A DNA stretch of 64,000 nucleotides. It comes from Eutypella sp. D-1. Lineage: Eukaryota > Ascomycota > Sordariomycetes > Xylariales > Diatrypaceae. Location: assembly GCA_023313575.1 (NCBI GenBank), contig JAJTTP010000023.1:186001-250000 (forward strand), in the 5' to 3' direction. A model generated the notes under the pieces. That model did no database searches. It saw only the letters and a list, made by a program, of their open reading frames with translations, and was not told where the DNA came from. This document shows positions 43,665 through 55,163 of this stretch, piece by piece. How positions within the stretch are numbered: position 1 is the first letter of the stretch; each line of letters opens with the position of its first letter. The translations under genes and the position numbers were made by a program.

Positions 43665-46420
43665 ATTGTATTGTTAGATTATTAGACTCAGTATAAGGTG
43701 AAGAAAACCCTGGGTGAAGAGATTGGGGGAAGAACCTGGAAAGGCTACACAAGCGGGACCTCCCAGATACTTATGCTCCTCAGGCAATGGGGTTGGATTG
43801 TTAGAAAAACGACCGAAGTGAGGGGACCCGGTACTGATGCAGTCTCCGTGGGGATTCCATGCTCCCCATGTGCAGCTCACGTTGGATCGTCCGCGATGAT
43901 TTGATGGCACTTGCATCGCCCAGTTGATTTACCCCCCAGGATCAAACACCCTCCCCACGAACCCCCTCTCCACCATGGTGAGGCTCGATGAAGCCGACCA
44001 ATGAAGGGGATCCTACCGTGTCATCTGATACAAGACTACGATAGCATCCCCCGCACACTACGTAGAGGGTGCTGCATGTATATCGCTCTACTATACGACC
44101 GGATAATGAGGGCCGAGCTTCTTGGTGACGGCACGTCGGATAGGCCACGCATCCTGGCTTCTAGTAGTTCGTTACGATGCATGTTTCTCCTCCTCTGCCC
44201 CTTTTACTGTGAGAGGGTGAAGGACGACCAGAAAAGGAAGGCATCCAGCATACGGATAGCTAGACCGCTTGTGTATTTTAGCGATATCATTATAAATCGC
44301 TTCCTGTGTAGTTAGCTGAACGTTAGATAATTGCAGTTGGAGATAGTCGCGATAGTCGCGGGAAGCCCGGGTCCTAGGTTCTGGGCACGTAATCTCCTTT
44401 CGTCCACGCTCTAATAGCTTGCGCGTCGACGACCCCGTGTTCTTTCCCCGGACGAAGCTAACAATGTTAGTTTCAGCCTGGACAGATCTTCCCGCAGAGA
44501 CGTCCATAGAGGCCCGTAGAGGCCCATATAATCCCATATAGGCCCATATAGGCCCGTATAGACCCATATAGTCAGGGGCCACTAGACTCCAGATTGTGGG
44601 GGTGGAGTATATTCCCGGTCACTATATGCGGCTTAACAGGGATTCCCCGCAGTATAGGACAAGCCACCCTACTTTGACGCATCACAACCAAATATAGTTA
44701 TAGCCAACTAGTTTCCACGACTGCATTGACCTCACGGAGGATCCCATGACTGGCCAATCGTGTCCTTGCCGCGGAACCCAGGGAGGGGCTATGTCTCTGG
44801 GCAGCTTCGCTTTTCGGATCATGCTCGGTATCTTTATACGCTATAATTGTCATGGTTTAGGGCTGACAGGGTCTTTGCCGTTAGTGTCATCTATCCCCAA
44901 CTGATCCCCAACCATACTGGGGCTCGTTGGGATAGTTGACAAGTGGTAAGATGATTATGACGAATAGCTGGCACTAGATGACCGGTGCTAAAGCGGACTG
45001 CAGAGGGGGAGAGGGCGGTTAAAGCAGGTGTTGCATTACCGTGGAAACAGAAAAGAAAAAAACAAGGACTTCACCGTGAGCCAATTCCTAACGCCCAGCG
45101 ATTGGCAACTGGCAACTCGCGACTGGCGGTTAAACTGCCGAATATAGTATTACCGGGGTATACTACCTCATTACAACACAACCTGCAGCATCTCTGCTTA
45201 TCGTCTCGTCCTATTCGCTGTGGGGGTTTATATTCCTATGTGACTTAGTGTTGCAGTGCCGGGTCTCTGGTGTCTGCTCCTTGGGTCTGATAAATGGGAA
45301 ATTTGAATCCTTCTGCAACACCATCCTGTTCTGGAAGTGAAGGCCAGACCTTGCATATCGTGATTATCAGCTACTTAGTAGTTACCTGTCGCTCTACACT
45401 GGCTCGAACAAGCTCGACTGGCTCAATTGACTTTCTATGTCACACCCATGTGTCAATGCGGTCTAACTAGTGAACCCCAACATAGCAATGAGTGACGCGG
45501 GCGTCACGGCTTTCCTAAACTGGGGCCAGCGCGGGGATTTTGCACGTCTCTTGGCGCAGTAGGGGGCTATAACAACATTAGATCAAAAAAATCTAGCTGT
45601 ACCTAACCTCTAGCTGCGTTATACCGCCATTTATCCGAGGTAGTGGCTATACGTTTGGGGTGCAGATGCAGTTGCAGGTGGGGGACGAATCTCTGGGTAG
45701 CAAAGTTTTGGGTAAGAGCCAAGTCCTTCTATCAATAGCAAGATCTGATATCTCCCCGTAAAGCATCGGTCCACTCGCTCCACTCCCACTACATGAGTAT
45801 GGCATGCATTTCATCGGATGTATTGCCAGAGTTGCACAGAAAGAGCCACCTGAGCCACGGTGGCTCGAGAAATCATGAGCTGTGATACATTATGACTCTT
45901 TAATATTGATGACTGAGTTGGTGTTACTGATATAATAAGCTTCGAAGAACAAAGAAGATTGACCCAATATGACATTGTGTCGATTCCTAGTCGGGTTAAC
46001 CGGAGTCAGTCTTACAACATGTCAACTCGACAGTCGAGGTTATTAGTTTATTGTACGACAGTACCGGGGCATTTACGGGAAAGCTTGGACATCAAGTCTC
46101 ATGACTTCGATCAATTGTAAACATAATGAATGTAAGGGCGGAACGAGACTCTGGCCTCGCATTATTTCGACACTGTTTGACTTGATCAAGACTCATCATG
46201 TAGAGTATTCACAAACATAGTCGTTTCTATATATTTTCCAATACAAAGCCGTGGTAAAACGGCCTTTTGCAGATATTGCCCGCAATGCCTCTATATTCTG
46301 ATAAAGTTTCCAAAGCTCACTATACTTACTGTATGATATCTCACCTCGACGACAGACCCCCAGACTAGACTATATTCGTGCTAGACCTCCTAGGCAAGTT
46401 CGATAGGACGCTAGTGTACG
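43665..46420. other. Divergent intergenic region with a 10-bp-period repeat
   Basis: 2.8 kb between the alcohol oxidase and the Pth11-like gene. Apart from the tandem repeat at 44501-44571, it has only short frames. C-rich runs near 43930-43970 could be CreA-type sites upstream of the oxidase (inference). Confidence 0.5.
44501..44571. repeat. Tandem repeat, seven 10-bp units
   Basis: Units follow the consensus GGCCCATATA with 0-4 changes (for example GGCCCGTATA, ATCCCATATA, GACCCATATA). Read on the minus strand it produces a GLYGP-like peptide by chance. Confidence 0.8.
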
Positions 46421-47662
46421 ATGGAATCGGAATCCTTCCATGGGCATACGCCCCCCGACATGGGATATGCCGAGTATAGTGTAATGGCTAGTCTCGGCCT
46501 TTTCGTTATTGCGTTGCGAATATTCACGCGTATTGGTGCGGTCGGTCTGCGGAAACTCTGGTGGGACGACTATATCATGCTCTCCGCTGGGTAAGGGGCA
46601 TACAGCAATAACACTGCCAGTTTGCTTGTTCGTAGCGCGCTGACAAGCTCAAAGTGCCCTGCTTATTGCTGAGACTGCCTTGGCCCTGACCATCGGCGCC
46701 CGGTGGAAATTCATGGCGAACAACGGGCTAACGGATACGGAACGCGCAAATATCCTCCCCGACAGTACCGAGTACTGGATGCGGTGAGCATTGACTCCAA
46801 AGACTATTGCTGTGTGAGAAGCAGTCTAACGAGGACCAGGGTCAACGGGTCGAAGACACAGGTAGCGAGTCAGAACGTCTACACGGCGGTGCTCTGGACA
46901 ATTAAGTGCTCAGTGTGCGCTTTCTACCTGCGCTTCACGGTAAGGTGTGAACACCATGGCTCGTTGGCTAGACCACTGACATTCCGCACAGGCCTCCTTA
47001 CCACAATTCCGCCGTTGGGCTCAACTCATTTTCTTTATCACCGGTACTACTTGGGTTTGTGTTCATGTAACATGGTTCGCATCCTGCCGCCCATTTTGGA
47101 ATTATTGGCAGATAAACCCAGATCCTGGAAGTGAGTGCTTGTCGTAGGCAGCAAGGTTTCTTGTTTCTCGACTGATATAGACTTTTAGACTTCTGTAAAC
47201 CCGCGAGTCCCCCTGTCTTTCTCCTGACGTGTCTGCTCTTAGACATCATAACGGACGCCTACCTGGTAGCAATCCCTATTTTCATGTTCTGGGGGGCGAA
47301 CATGCCCACTTTGAAGAAGATAGGGCTGGTATCACTGTTCTCTGGTACAGTGGTTGTCATAATTTTTGCAATTGTCCGCTATGTCACAATTCAGGGGGTG
47401 AGTAGGAACTAGACTGTTCTATAAGAGCTCTTGCATACATACATCTAACACGTGGAGCTAGGACACAGACAATAGCGCGAAACGTTCTACCGACTGGGCG
47501 TTTCGCGAGATCTGCGCGTCGATCATCATGTCCAACCTGCCACTTGTCTGGTCCTCTATCATTACGTGGTGTCGAGCAAGACAGTCGCCGTCTTGGGATT
47601 TTGGAGACGTGGGACAGAATAGCGGCAAGTCGTCGTCTCGTTATCAGAACGAGAATCATTGA
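46421..47662 (+). CDS. Pth11/SAT4-type rhodopsin-domain integral membrane protein
   Basis: Six exons: 46421-46590, 46655-46783, 46840-46939, 46992-47130, 47189-47397 and 47462-47662; 315 residues. These 7-TM fungal proteins include Pth11-like receptors but most are uncharacterised. The features fit the fold: RIFTRIGAVGLRKLWWDDYIML at the TM1-TM2 loop (the conserved WDD), ALLIAETALALTIG as TM2, VLWTIKCSVCAFYLRF as TM3, LIFFITGTTWVCVHVTWFASC as TM4, LLTCLLLDIITDAYLVAIPIFMFW as TM5, ISLFSG/VVVIIFAIVRYVTIQG as TM6, and FREICASIIMSNLPLVWSSI as TM7. No CFEM domain precedes it. The short cytosolic tail ends NENH. It is tail-to-tail with the tannase gene (130 bp). Confidence 0.85.
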
Positions 47663-47792
47663 TGCAGACCCTTTACTTCAGAATATACGTCTTTGTACCC
47701 CACACACGCCGCTTTTCTGCCACAATGCCTTATCGTGATATGTAGCCCACACGTATGCAGCCCACATATATGCAGCACACCGCCCAAGAGCA

Positions 47793-49595
47793 CTAACGTC
47801 TCAGAGGCTCTTTGCACTGCCAGCTAGCTGCATCGTCAGGATCGTCATGCATATACTTCCCCAGAGTGGGATACTTGCAGAGTGGACGCTGGCGTTCTAC
47901 CCCAACGGAGACGGTGTCCCCGCGAAACTTTGTCGCGATGATTTTTTCAGGGGCAACACCTTCCTCAACCCACCTCATCAGCGCCAGTATAACATCGTGT
48001 TCGGCATCTTCAAACCCCGGTACTGAGTGCGTGGCACCCGTAAGTGTTTGGGCACTCGCCGCGATATACCACGGAGCGTTGTGCGAGCCGAAACAATGGT
48101 CCATTCCCGGGATCAGGAACAGCCGGTAAAACTCGTCAGGGTTCATATGCTTCCCCGAGAGCATGTCCAACACCTTTTTGTAATAGTATATACTGCTGGT
48201 GCTTGGAATGACCGTGTCGGCATCGCCGTGATAGTGTACTATCTTGCCACCGCGATGGTGGAATGCAGAAAAATCATAGTGGGCCGCGCTGGCGTTTCCA
48301 GGGTTGACCGTGCTTGCGATCCAGACATCTTTATCCGAAAACCCAGTACGATCCCACTCCGTATTGTTATGTACCCAATAGGTAAAATAACCGTGCGGAA
48401 GCATCCCACCTGTCCCATCTCCTAGAAGGTTGGTTGGGTCAGCACCCAGCGTCCCCCCGGGGAAGATGAACGTCTCGTCCTCTCCTATCCAGTCGCTGTG
48501 GAATCGCTTTATCGTTCTCACCTGCTCGGACGTGAGACATCCTGAAGGGTCCGAGCTTTCAGTACACAGAAGGGTATCGAAGTCGAAGTGACAGCCGTGC
48601 GCGTCGCTCACGATCCCATCTACCAGGCCATCCTGGGCATCGCAATGCTCTATCACCTTCTGAACGACCGTCTGTAGGAGCGAGGAATTGATGTGCTTTG
48701 GGTCTGAGGACGGATAGTTCAACAGGCCCCAATGCAAGCTGGCGCCGGCCAAGAGTTCTGGACACCAGACAGGTGCCCCGACTGCGATGCCGTCAAACGA
48801 ATCGGGATACAGGTACGCTTCCTTCAGCCCTTGTCGTCCGCCCATCGAACATGATGAATAGTAGGAGAAGCGGATGCTCCCGGACTCTGCGTAATATGTA
48901 TTGATAATTTCCTGCAGGTCGAGTCAGTCAATCTCACCGAAAGTCCATCCGTTCGGATTGATCCGCCCACACCTTCGCAAGGACCACCGACCCATGCAAT
49001 GCTCGATATCCCCAGTCATATAGACTTTCAGGGGAGTTCAAGCCCCACGAAGCATCACCTCCGTCTGACGAATGTCCGGTATCAGTGGAAATGGTAGCGA
49101 AGCCGTACTGAGAAGCTGATGAGTAAAAGTACCTTTTAGGTAGGTAGCGACTTACATGTACTAGGATACCCATATCTAGCCTGACGTTAAGCCATAGTAT
49201 GAGCTCGTGTCTCGCCTGGAGCACGCGCGTTAGGCGGGAAGCTCGGAGACTTACCAATTAATTCCGCCTCCATAACCACCGTTTCCCGTAGCCATTAGGC
49301 GCTCGTTCCACGTGTCGTCGGGCAGAAAGAGTCCGAAATTATAAGAGGAAGTTTCCGACGACTGGACATTGATCTCGACGGCGCATAATGCAGGTAAGTG
49401 GGTAGCATTGTGAGGAAATAGCAAGTTCGTACCTGCGCCGCCAAAGCTGCCATTGTTTGGCACTACTTCGACGTGATTGACAGTCGCATTAGCGTTGCCC
49501 GCGAGGATAGCTGCGAATGTAGCGGCGGAACAGTCAGGGGCGAAGGTTCCGAAAGATCCTCCCAGGAACAGCGAGGAGCCTGATAAATGGTCCAT
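47793..49595 (-). CDS. Tannase / feruloyl esterase family hydrolase
   Basis: Four exons: 49595-49255, 49180-49156 (25 nt), 49107-48973 and 48911-47793; 539 residues. Family members cleave gallate esters or feruloyl esters from plant polymers. Nucleophile Ser189 lies in SSCSMGGRQG, with Cys188 before it; the Asp is in HGDADTVIP and the His in GMDHCFG, giving the CS-D-HC arrangement in which the two Cys form a disulfide. The microexon encodes LDMGILVH, which the family needs between GGGINW and YGFATISTDTGHS. Exon 3 must end at AAG before GTGTGG to keep frame. There is no convincing signal peptide at the ATG 49595, which is unusual for the family; an upstream exon may be missing. Confidence 0.85.
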
Positions 49596-50284
49596 GGTGT
49601 CTTGTAAAAAGTGAATGCTCGTATCCTGAGAATAGACACTACTCAATAGGCCAGGGCTATAAGTGAACCACACCCCGACCACACCCCGGAGCAAACTTTT
49701 TTTTCTTTCTTTGTTGACACCCCCACGTCTCGGTCAATTGTAGCAATTAGCCTCATAGCTACTCGAGGCTTGCGGCCAATTCATGTAACCATTGGCATTC
49801 TCAGGATCTCCTCGATGTACCTCCTACACAAAGGGTTACCTAAAGATGGGTGGCTACATGATGGCACGCTTGCCAGATTACATGTTCGCCCTGCCATGGC
49901 AAGGAACCGCCGACTTGGGTTAAGTCGGTCTCAGAGTGGCATGAAGGGATAGATTTCAGCGGTTTCTTCCACCTCGAGTCAGTCTACCGTTCAGCAGCCT
50001 CGCACGAATCTTCAGTTCTTCTTGATGGATCAGTGATTATGTTATACCCACGGGCCAGAGTCGCTGTTCACAGTCAAATTCCCCTGGAAAGCTTAAGAGA
50101 CGCTCCAAAAACCCCCTAATCCCTTTGCCAAGACGCCCAAGAGTAGCGTCGGTACAGTACCAAACCCCCACTCCGCTCCTTTGTTGCTCCATGCTTACCA
50201 CACGGGCCTTGACCTAGAAAAAAAGAAAAAAAAGAAAGTAGAGAAGTCAGCGTCTTGACATAGGATCGCGATCAACTCCAGCAT
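49596..50284. other. Intergenic region, nothing recognised
   Basis: 0.69 kb between the tannase start and the sulfatase stop, with C- and A-rich tracts (for example the A/G run near 50220). No coding region is supported. Confidence 0.5.
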
Positions 50285-52405
50285 TCATGTCCAATGATGC
50301 CAATCTGGGGAAATGGGCATCGTCCACGTAGCGTTGGCCTGGGGGCCTTCTGCATCCAGGATATACCCGCTCTCGCACCTGTCAAACTTGACCTTGACCT
50401 GTCTCTCCTCATAGAATGTATCAAGACGGGGCGACAGGGCATCCTTCAGAGTATCCACGTTCCCGGCTGGGTGGATCGCTCGCCACGGGCGGACGCAGGT
50501 CTCCGCCTTGCACGACTTCAGAACCAACAAGAGCGAATCCAGGCGCGCCACGACCTTATCGAGCGGTACGCCCATCAGCGTTTCTGGTGCTTGCTCGTCG
50601 GGGTGCAGCAGATTGACCATCTGGCCAGGATCCGTATCCAGATCGTAAAGCTCATGTTCATTGGTGCACCAGACCTGGTAAAGAAGATTGTACGAATCGC
50701 TGACGACCCTGAGCGCCTTGTACGTGTTATTGTAATTGAGGACGGGGTACCAGTCGTAGACTTTTCCTTCGTTGGACCCGAACCCCCAGTGCTCGATTGT
50801 CACATGTTCGTGCCGGGACTTGGCCGCTCGTCGCAGGTCGCGTTTGGTAAGCGGAATGGCTAAGCCATCGAAGTCGTCCCGCAAAGGAGCACCGGCGATG
50901 TTCAATACAGTAGGTGCGATGTCTGTGTGGGTAGTGACGACGTCGGTGATATACCCACGGGGTACGTCAGGACCCCTCACTATGAAAGGAATATTGACAT
51001 CTTCCTCGAAGCTACACTGCTTGGCCGGATGCATTCGGTGTTGGCCGATGTCTACGTTTGTCAATACAAGGCTTCCCTAAAAAATGATATGGACACTTAC
51101 GGTATCCATTATCAGTCGTATATATGATATACGTATTGTCGAGAATACCCCGACTTTCCAAGTCCTTCACAAGCTTATCGACCATCTCATCGACGGTTTG
51201 CAGCGAACGGAGCCGCTCACGGTAATAATGGTCATTGTAGTCGACATCCTCTTGGTTCTGCTTAGGCAGCTTCCTCACCCAGTTCGCGCCAGATGGTTTG
51301 TCCGGGTTGAAGTTGTCAGTTCGCGGGACTTTGACGCCCTTGAAGAGGGAAGCGTGCCTTTCTGCAGGAACTGGAGGCGAGAATGTCACTTCCTCCAGAG
51401 AACTATGATTCCCGTACTTGAATACCGGCGACCAGATGTTGCAATGGGGCGCCACCGGCGCAAGACCTAGGAAGAACGGAGCGTCGGATTGGGATGCTTC
51501 ATCAAGCAACCCTAGGGCTTTATCCGTCAAGACGTCCACGCTATGCCTCCCCTCGAAGCTGACGGGAGGGTCCTTGTTGCGCTGGTACGAGCTATTCATA
51601 TACCAGTATGTGAAGGGATCCAGGAGGAAGTCCTTGCAGAACATTAGCCACGAAAAATGCGTCAGTATGTCGATCTTACCGAGCCTGTCCAGCCAGCAGC
51701 ATAGGGCTTGTCGTAGTTGTCGGTCGCATGAGCGTTAAATAGCTTACCGGTATAGTAGGTGTTGTATCCTGCGGCTTGGAGCCAAACTGGGAGATAGTGG
51801 TCATTCAGGCCTTGACTGATGAACTTGCGATATCCGCCTATACCTCTGGTCAAAAATATTTGGCTACGAGACCATTGTTAACATACCGTAAGGGGGTCCG
51901 ACGTCAGTGACATTTGTATTGTGAGCCATTTTCCCAGTTCTGCATGTGTCAGCATGAATTCTCCGAAGCTGGCATCTTCTATCTGAATGTTCTGCCTTGA
52001 GGTAATTGAGGTGTAGTGAATACTCGATAAAACATACTAAGAATATGTCAGTTCCCATATCGCACTTCAAGCTTGTTCAAAGCTAGAGCAATCTATACAT
52101 ACCAATAAGGTCGCCCTGGAGGGACAGCATAGAGCGTTAGTGCAGAAATGGCGTCTGTACGTTGTCCCCTCATCGATCAAATGTTTCTTGAGTAGCGGCA
52201 TGTAATCCAGTGAGTTCATATGGAGGTCTTGGTCATCTGTTAGAATGAGAATGACATTCGGTCGTTTACCCCCTTTTCCGAGCCCGTACGTAGGTACATC
52301 ATACCCTTGACTTGCCGCCCCTGTCTCAACTCGGGCGGCGCCTGGGCTGATTACCAGTAGCATACATAGCAGCAGGAGCTGCAGCAGGCTGGTGCTATTT
52401 ACCAT
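50285..52405 (-). CDS. Secreted sulfatase (arylsulfatase type), exon 1-2 junction unclear
   Basis: Proposed exons: 52405-52103, 51968-51887, 51843-51680, 51632-51101 and 51051-50285; 615 residues. Sulfatases remove sulfate esters using a formylglycine made from Cys in C-x-P-S-R, here C93-C94-P95-S96-R97. The signal peptide MVNSTSLLQLLLLCMLLVIS is followed by RPNVILILTDDQD (metal-binding Asp pair). Other metal ligands lie in TTDNGYHIGQHRM, split by an intron. HAGWTGS/DFLLDP-type spacing and WCTNEHELYDLDTDPGQ near the C-terminus are typical. Exons 3-5 join cleanly. Exon 1 ends at phase 0 after ATLL, whereas the expected continuation TGKMAHNTNVTDV needs an acceptor at 51939 in phase 2; using 51968 keeps frame but inserts 10 residues. 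Either unusual splicing or decay is possible. Confidence 0.75.
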
Positions 52406-53280
52406 AGCTGGATAAGTCTGAGGTAGTTTAATATAAAGATACTACTAAGTAACAGTCATTGACAATGGACTTTCGTGGTGTGTATCTGTCAGAAACGTCG
52501 TTTCCGACATTAGGCAAATGGACATCAGAGCGTACGCCTTAGTGGTTGAATTATCCCCAGAACCCCGAGAACAGCTTCAGGTATTATATCTTTAGAATTC
52601 GGCATCCTTTCCGTTCAACGACCATAATATGCCAGTTCGCCTTCTAACCATCCTTGCATCCAAGCCTTCATACAGAAAAAGGCATCCCAAGGCGTCATCA
52701 TGTCAACGCGAAATCCAACATGAGGTTTTCAACCCAGTGAAAGATCGACCTACGCCACGGCTAATGTGACGGTGACTAAGGGCTGATAATAGGCAAATAC
52801 TGCTTTGCATCGCCAATCACCTATAAGGACATGGTTACCCCGCAACCCAACCATAATATGTGCAATCCTCGGCGTTGTGTGACTAGAGATGGGCGTCATA
52901 GCCAATCCGCAGCACGGCAGAATATTAAAGAGGTGCGCGATGTTACAGAATCCGATGCGAGATGCATCAGCAGGTGTAGTAGCTCTTGGGTTGCTTGTTG
53001 ATCTCAACCATTGAAGCCATACCGTTCATGCAGAGATCGTGAGGAGGAAAGGATGATGTTGGTTCGCTATAGCCAAGGTATGGGTGGAGCCAATGAAAAG
53101 GGACGCTGTTCCGATTATGCGGTTTTAGGTTTCCAGCTCTATGACCAGACACGAACTATTACAAGGAATTGGATAGTAATAGAGGTAGTAGTATTATATC
53201 GCGGCTCGAAATCTATACGCGGCGAGCTTACGCGGGGAGTCCGCTTTGTTCGTTATAGTGGCCAACACTTCACCCCCCGT
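52406..53280. other. Intergenic region, nothing recognised
   Basis: 0.88 kb between the sulfatase start and the MFS stop. Short frames only. Confidence 0.5.
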
Positions 53281-55058
53281 TCAACCTGCCCGCTCCATCT
53301 TCTCAATCCCTGTCTTCGTCTCCGTGTGTTCGGTGCTGAGATTCCTATGTTTAATGAAAGCGCCTGCCAGGACCGCAGTGCCCGCTACACAGGTATACAT
53401 GATGAACATGTTCCTGATGCTGAGCGCAAAGACGTCCTGCACAACACGGCGCTGCGCGGCGTCTGGCAGTGTCTGGACGATCTCCACATGTGCCGCCGCC
53501 TGGTAACCTGATAAAGCGTCAAGGACAGTCCCGCCGAGGCCGGCGGCGGCAAGAGTTGACCCCTGTGCGGCCATACTGTTTTGGAACACTACGCCACCGA
53601 GCACCAGCGAAAGCGAAGTCGCCACATTACGGATGAACCCCGAAGTCGCGGTAGCGGCTGCGCAGTCCGCCTGGCTGACAGTATTCTGGATAGCGATGAT
53701 GGGGGCCTGAAACAGGAGGGCAATGCCGACACCCCCCACGATCTCGACCCCGACGATCGTTGCAATAGGAGTCTGGCTCCCAAAACTGATGTACAGTCCC
53801 AAGCCTAGCGTCATGAGAGTCGCCCCCGTCCAGATGATCTCGCGGTACCGACCTGTCCGGTGGATAAGAATGCCCGACAATATGTCCGTGGCAGCTTCCG
53901 TCATCATCATAGGTAGAATCAGGATGCCGCTACGGAGGGGGGAGACCTGCTTGACGCTCTGGAAGTAGAGGGGCAGATAGTATTCCACGCCGATGGCGAC
54001 CATGCTATGTGCAAAGGCAACGAGAAAGACGGCGTTGGTCGACCGGTCTCTAAACATGTCCAGCGGCATCAGAGGGTATTTGGCCAGGCGCTTCTCGCTG
54101 TACAGGAAGAAAGCGATCATGACCGTTCCGAACACAATCATACATATGACCTTGGGACTGCTCCAGGGATAAATGGCGCCTCCAAAATCCAGCCCGAGAA
54201 GGAGCAGAAGGGTGACTGCTAGCATGGAGACCATACCGAACCAATCAATGGCCACCATACCCTCGCGCAGCTTCGTGCGCGGGTTGTGCACATCCAGGAA
54301 GAGCAGGAGGAGCACCAGGGCGTTCCCACAGACGGGCAGGTTAATCCAGAAGCACCAACGCCAGCTTACGAGCTGCGTGAACGCGCCACCGATCAGGGGA
54401 CCGGCGGATCCGGCGACCGCCCAGATCGCGCCCATCAGGCTGAGGTAGAGCGATCGCTGGCGTACGCTGAAAAGGTCCGAGATCGTGATGGTCACCAGTA
54501 ACATTAGACCACCGCCGGCCGTGCCCTGCAGCGCCCGCGCCGCGATCAACATCGGCATGTTCGTGCTCAGCGCCGCGATCGTACTGGCGACGGCAAATAG
54601 AACGACCGCCGTCAGGAGAATGGGCTTGCGGCCCCAGATGTCGCTGCACTTGGCCCAGATCGGGCCCGAGGCCGCATTCGCCAGCAGGTATGCACCGCCA
54701 ATCCAGACGTAGCCGGCGGCGGAGCGCAGGTCGGCGGAGATAGTGGGGATGGATGTCGCGACGATGGTCTGATCAAGCGCTGCCACGAAGAGAACGAGCT
54801 AAAGAGAGTTAGATGATCACGTGCTGACGGCTACATGGGATCACATACGCAGAGCGAAACTAAGATGGCGTAGACTCGCAATTTCGTGCGGACTCTCGGT
54901 TCTTCGATTGAGAGCGGCTCGAGACGCCGTTCAGAATTTGCCTTATTTGCCTCATTGGGGGACTCTTTGGGGGATCCCTGTGCCGGGGATTGAACTGGAT
55001 CAATGGCTGGCTGGACAACAGTGATATCGTCACCCGTCTCTCGCGTTTGTTCGGCCAT
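53281..55058 (-). CDS. MFS transporter, DHA2 (14-TM) drug:proton antiporter type
   Basis: Two exons, 55058-54849 and 54798-53281; 575 residues. DHA2 proteins expel small molecules in exchange for protons at the plasma or vacuole membrane. A hydrophilic N-terminus (about 60 residues) leads into TM1, which contains the junction VSLC/LVLFVAALDQTIVATSIPTI; the LDQTIV motif is a hallmark of this family. SDIWGRKPILL is motif A, ARALQGTAGGG and GPLIGGAFTQLVSWRWCFWINLP are motifs B and C, and TM segments continue to the C-terminus, about 14 in all. The intron is 50 nt, phase 0. A TATAAAAG box is about 100 bp upstream. The cargo is unknown; no biosynthetic core gene lies nearby. Confidence 0.88.
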
Positions 55059-55155
55059 CTCAACTATTTGACTGTCATACAGAGGCGATATCAAATTATG
55101 TAGCTGGATATTGCTATCGTGGCTTTAGAAGTAAAGTGTACCGGGCGTGATGAGG

Positions 55156-55163
55156 CTTTTATA
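55156..55163 (-). promoter_or_regulatory. TATA box of the MFS transporter gene
   Basis: Minus-strand TATAAAAG about 98 bp upstream of the start codon at 55058. Confidence 0.5.

Noticed and set aside
44172..44582. A minus-strand frame giving YMGLYGP repeats
   Set aside because: Produced by the 10-bp tandem repeat at 44501-44571 and not otherwise protein-like.
36995..55058. A secondary-metabolite gene cluster
   Set aside because: No PKS, NRPS, terpene synthase, DMATS or RiPP core is present; the enzymes are better explained as catabolic.
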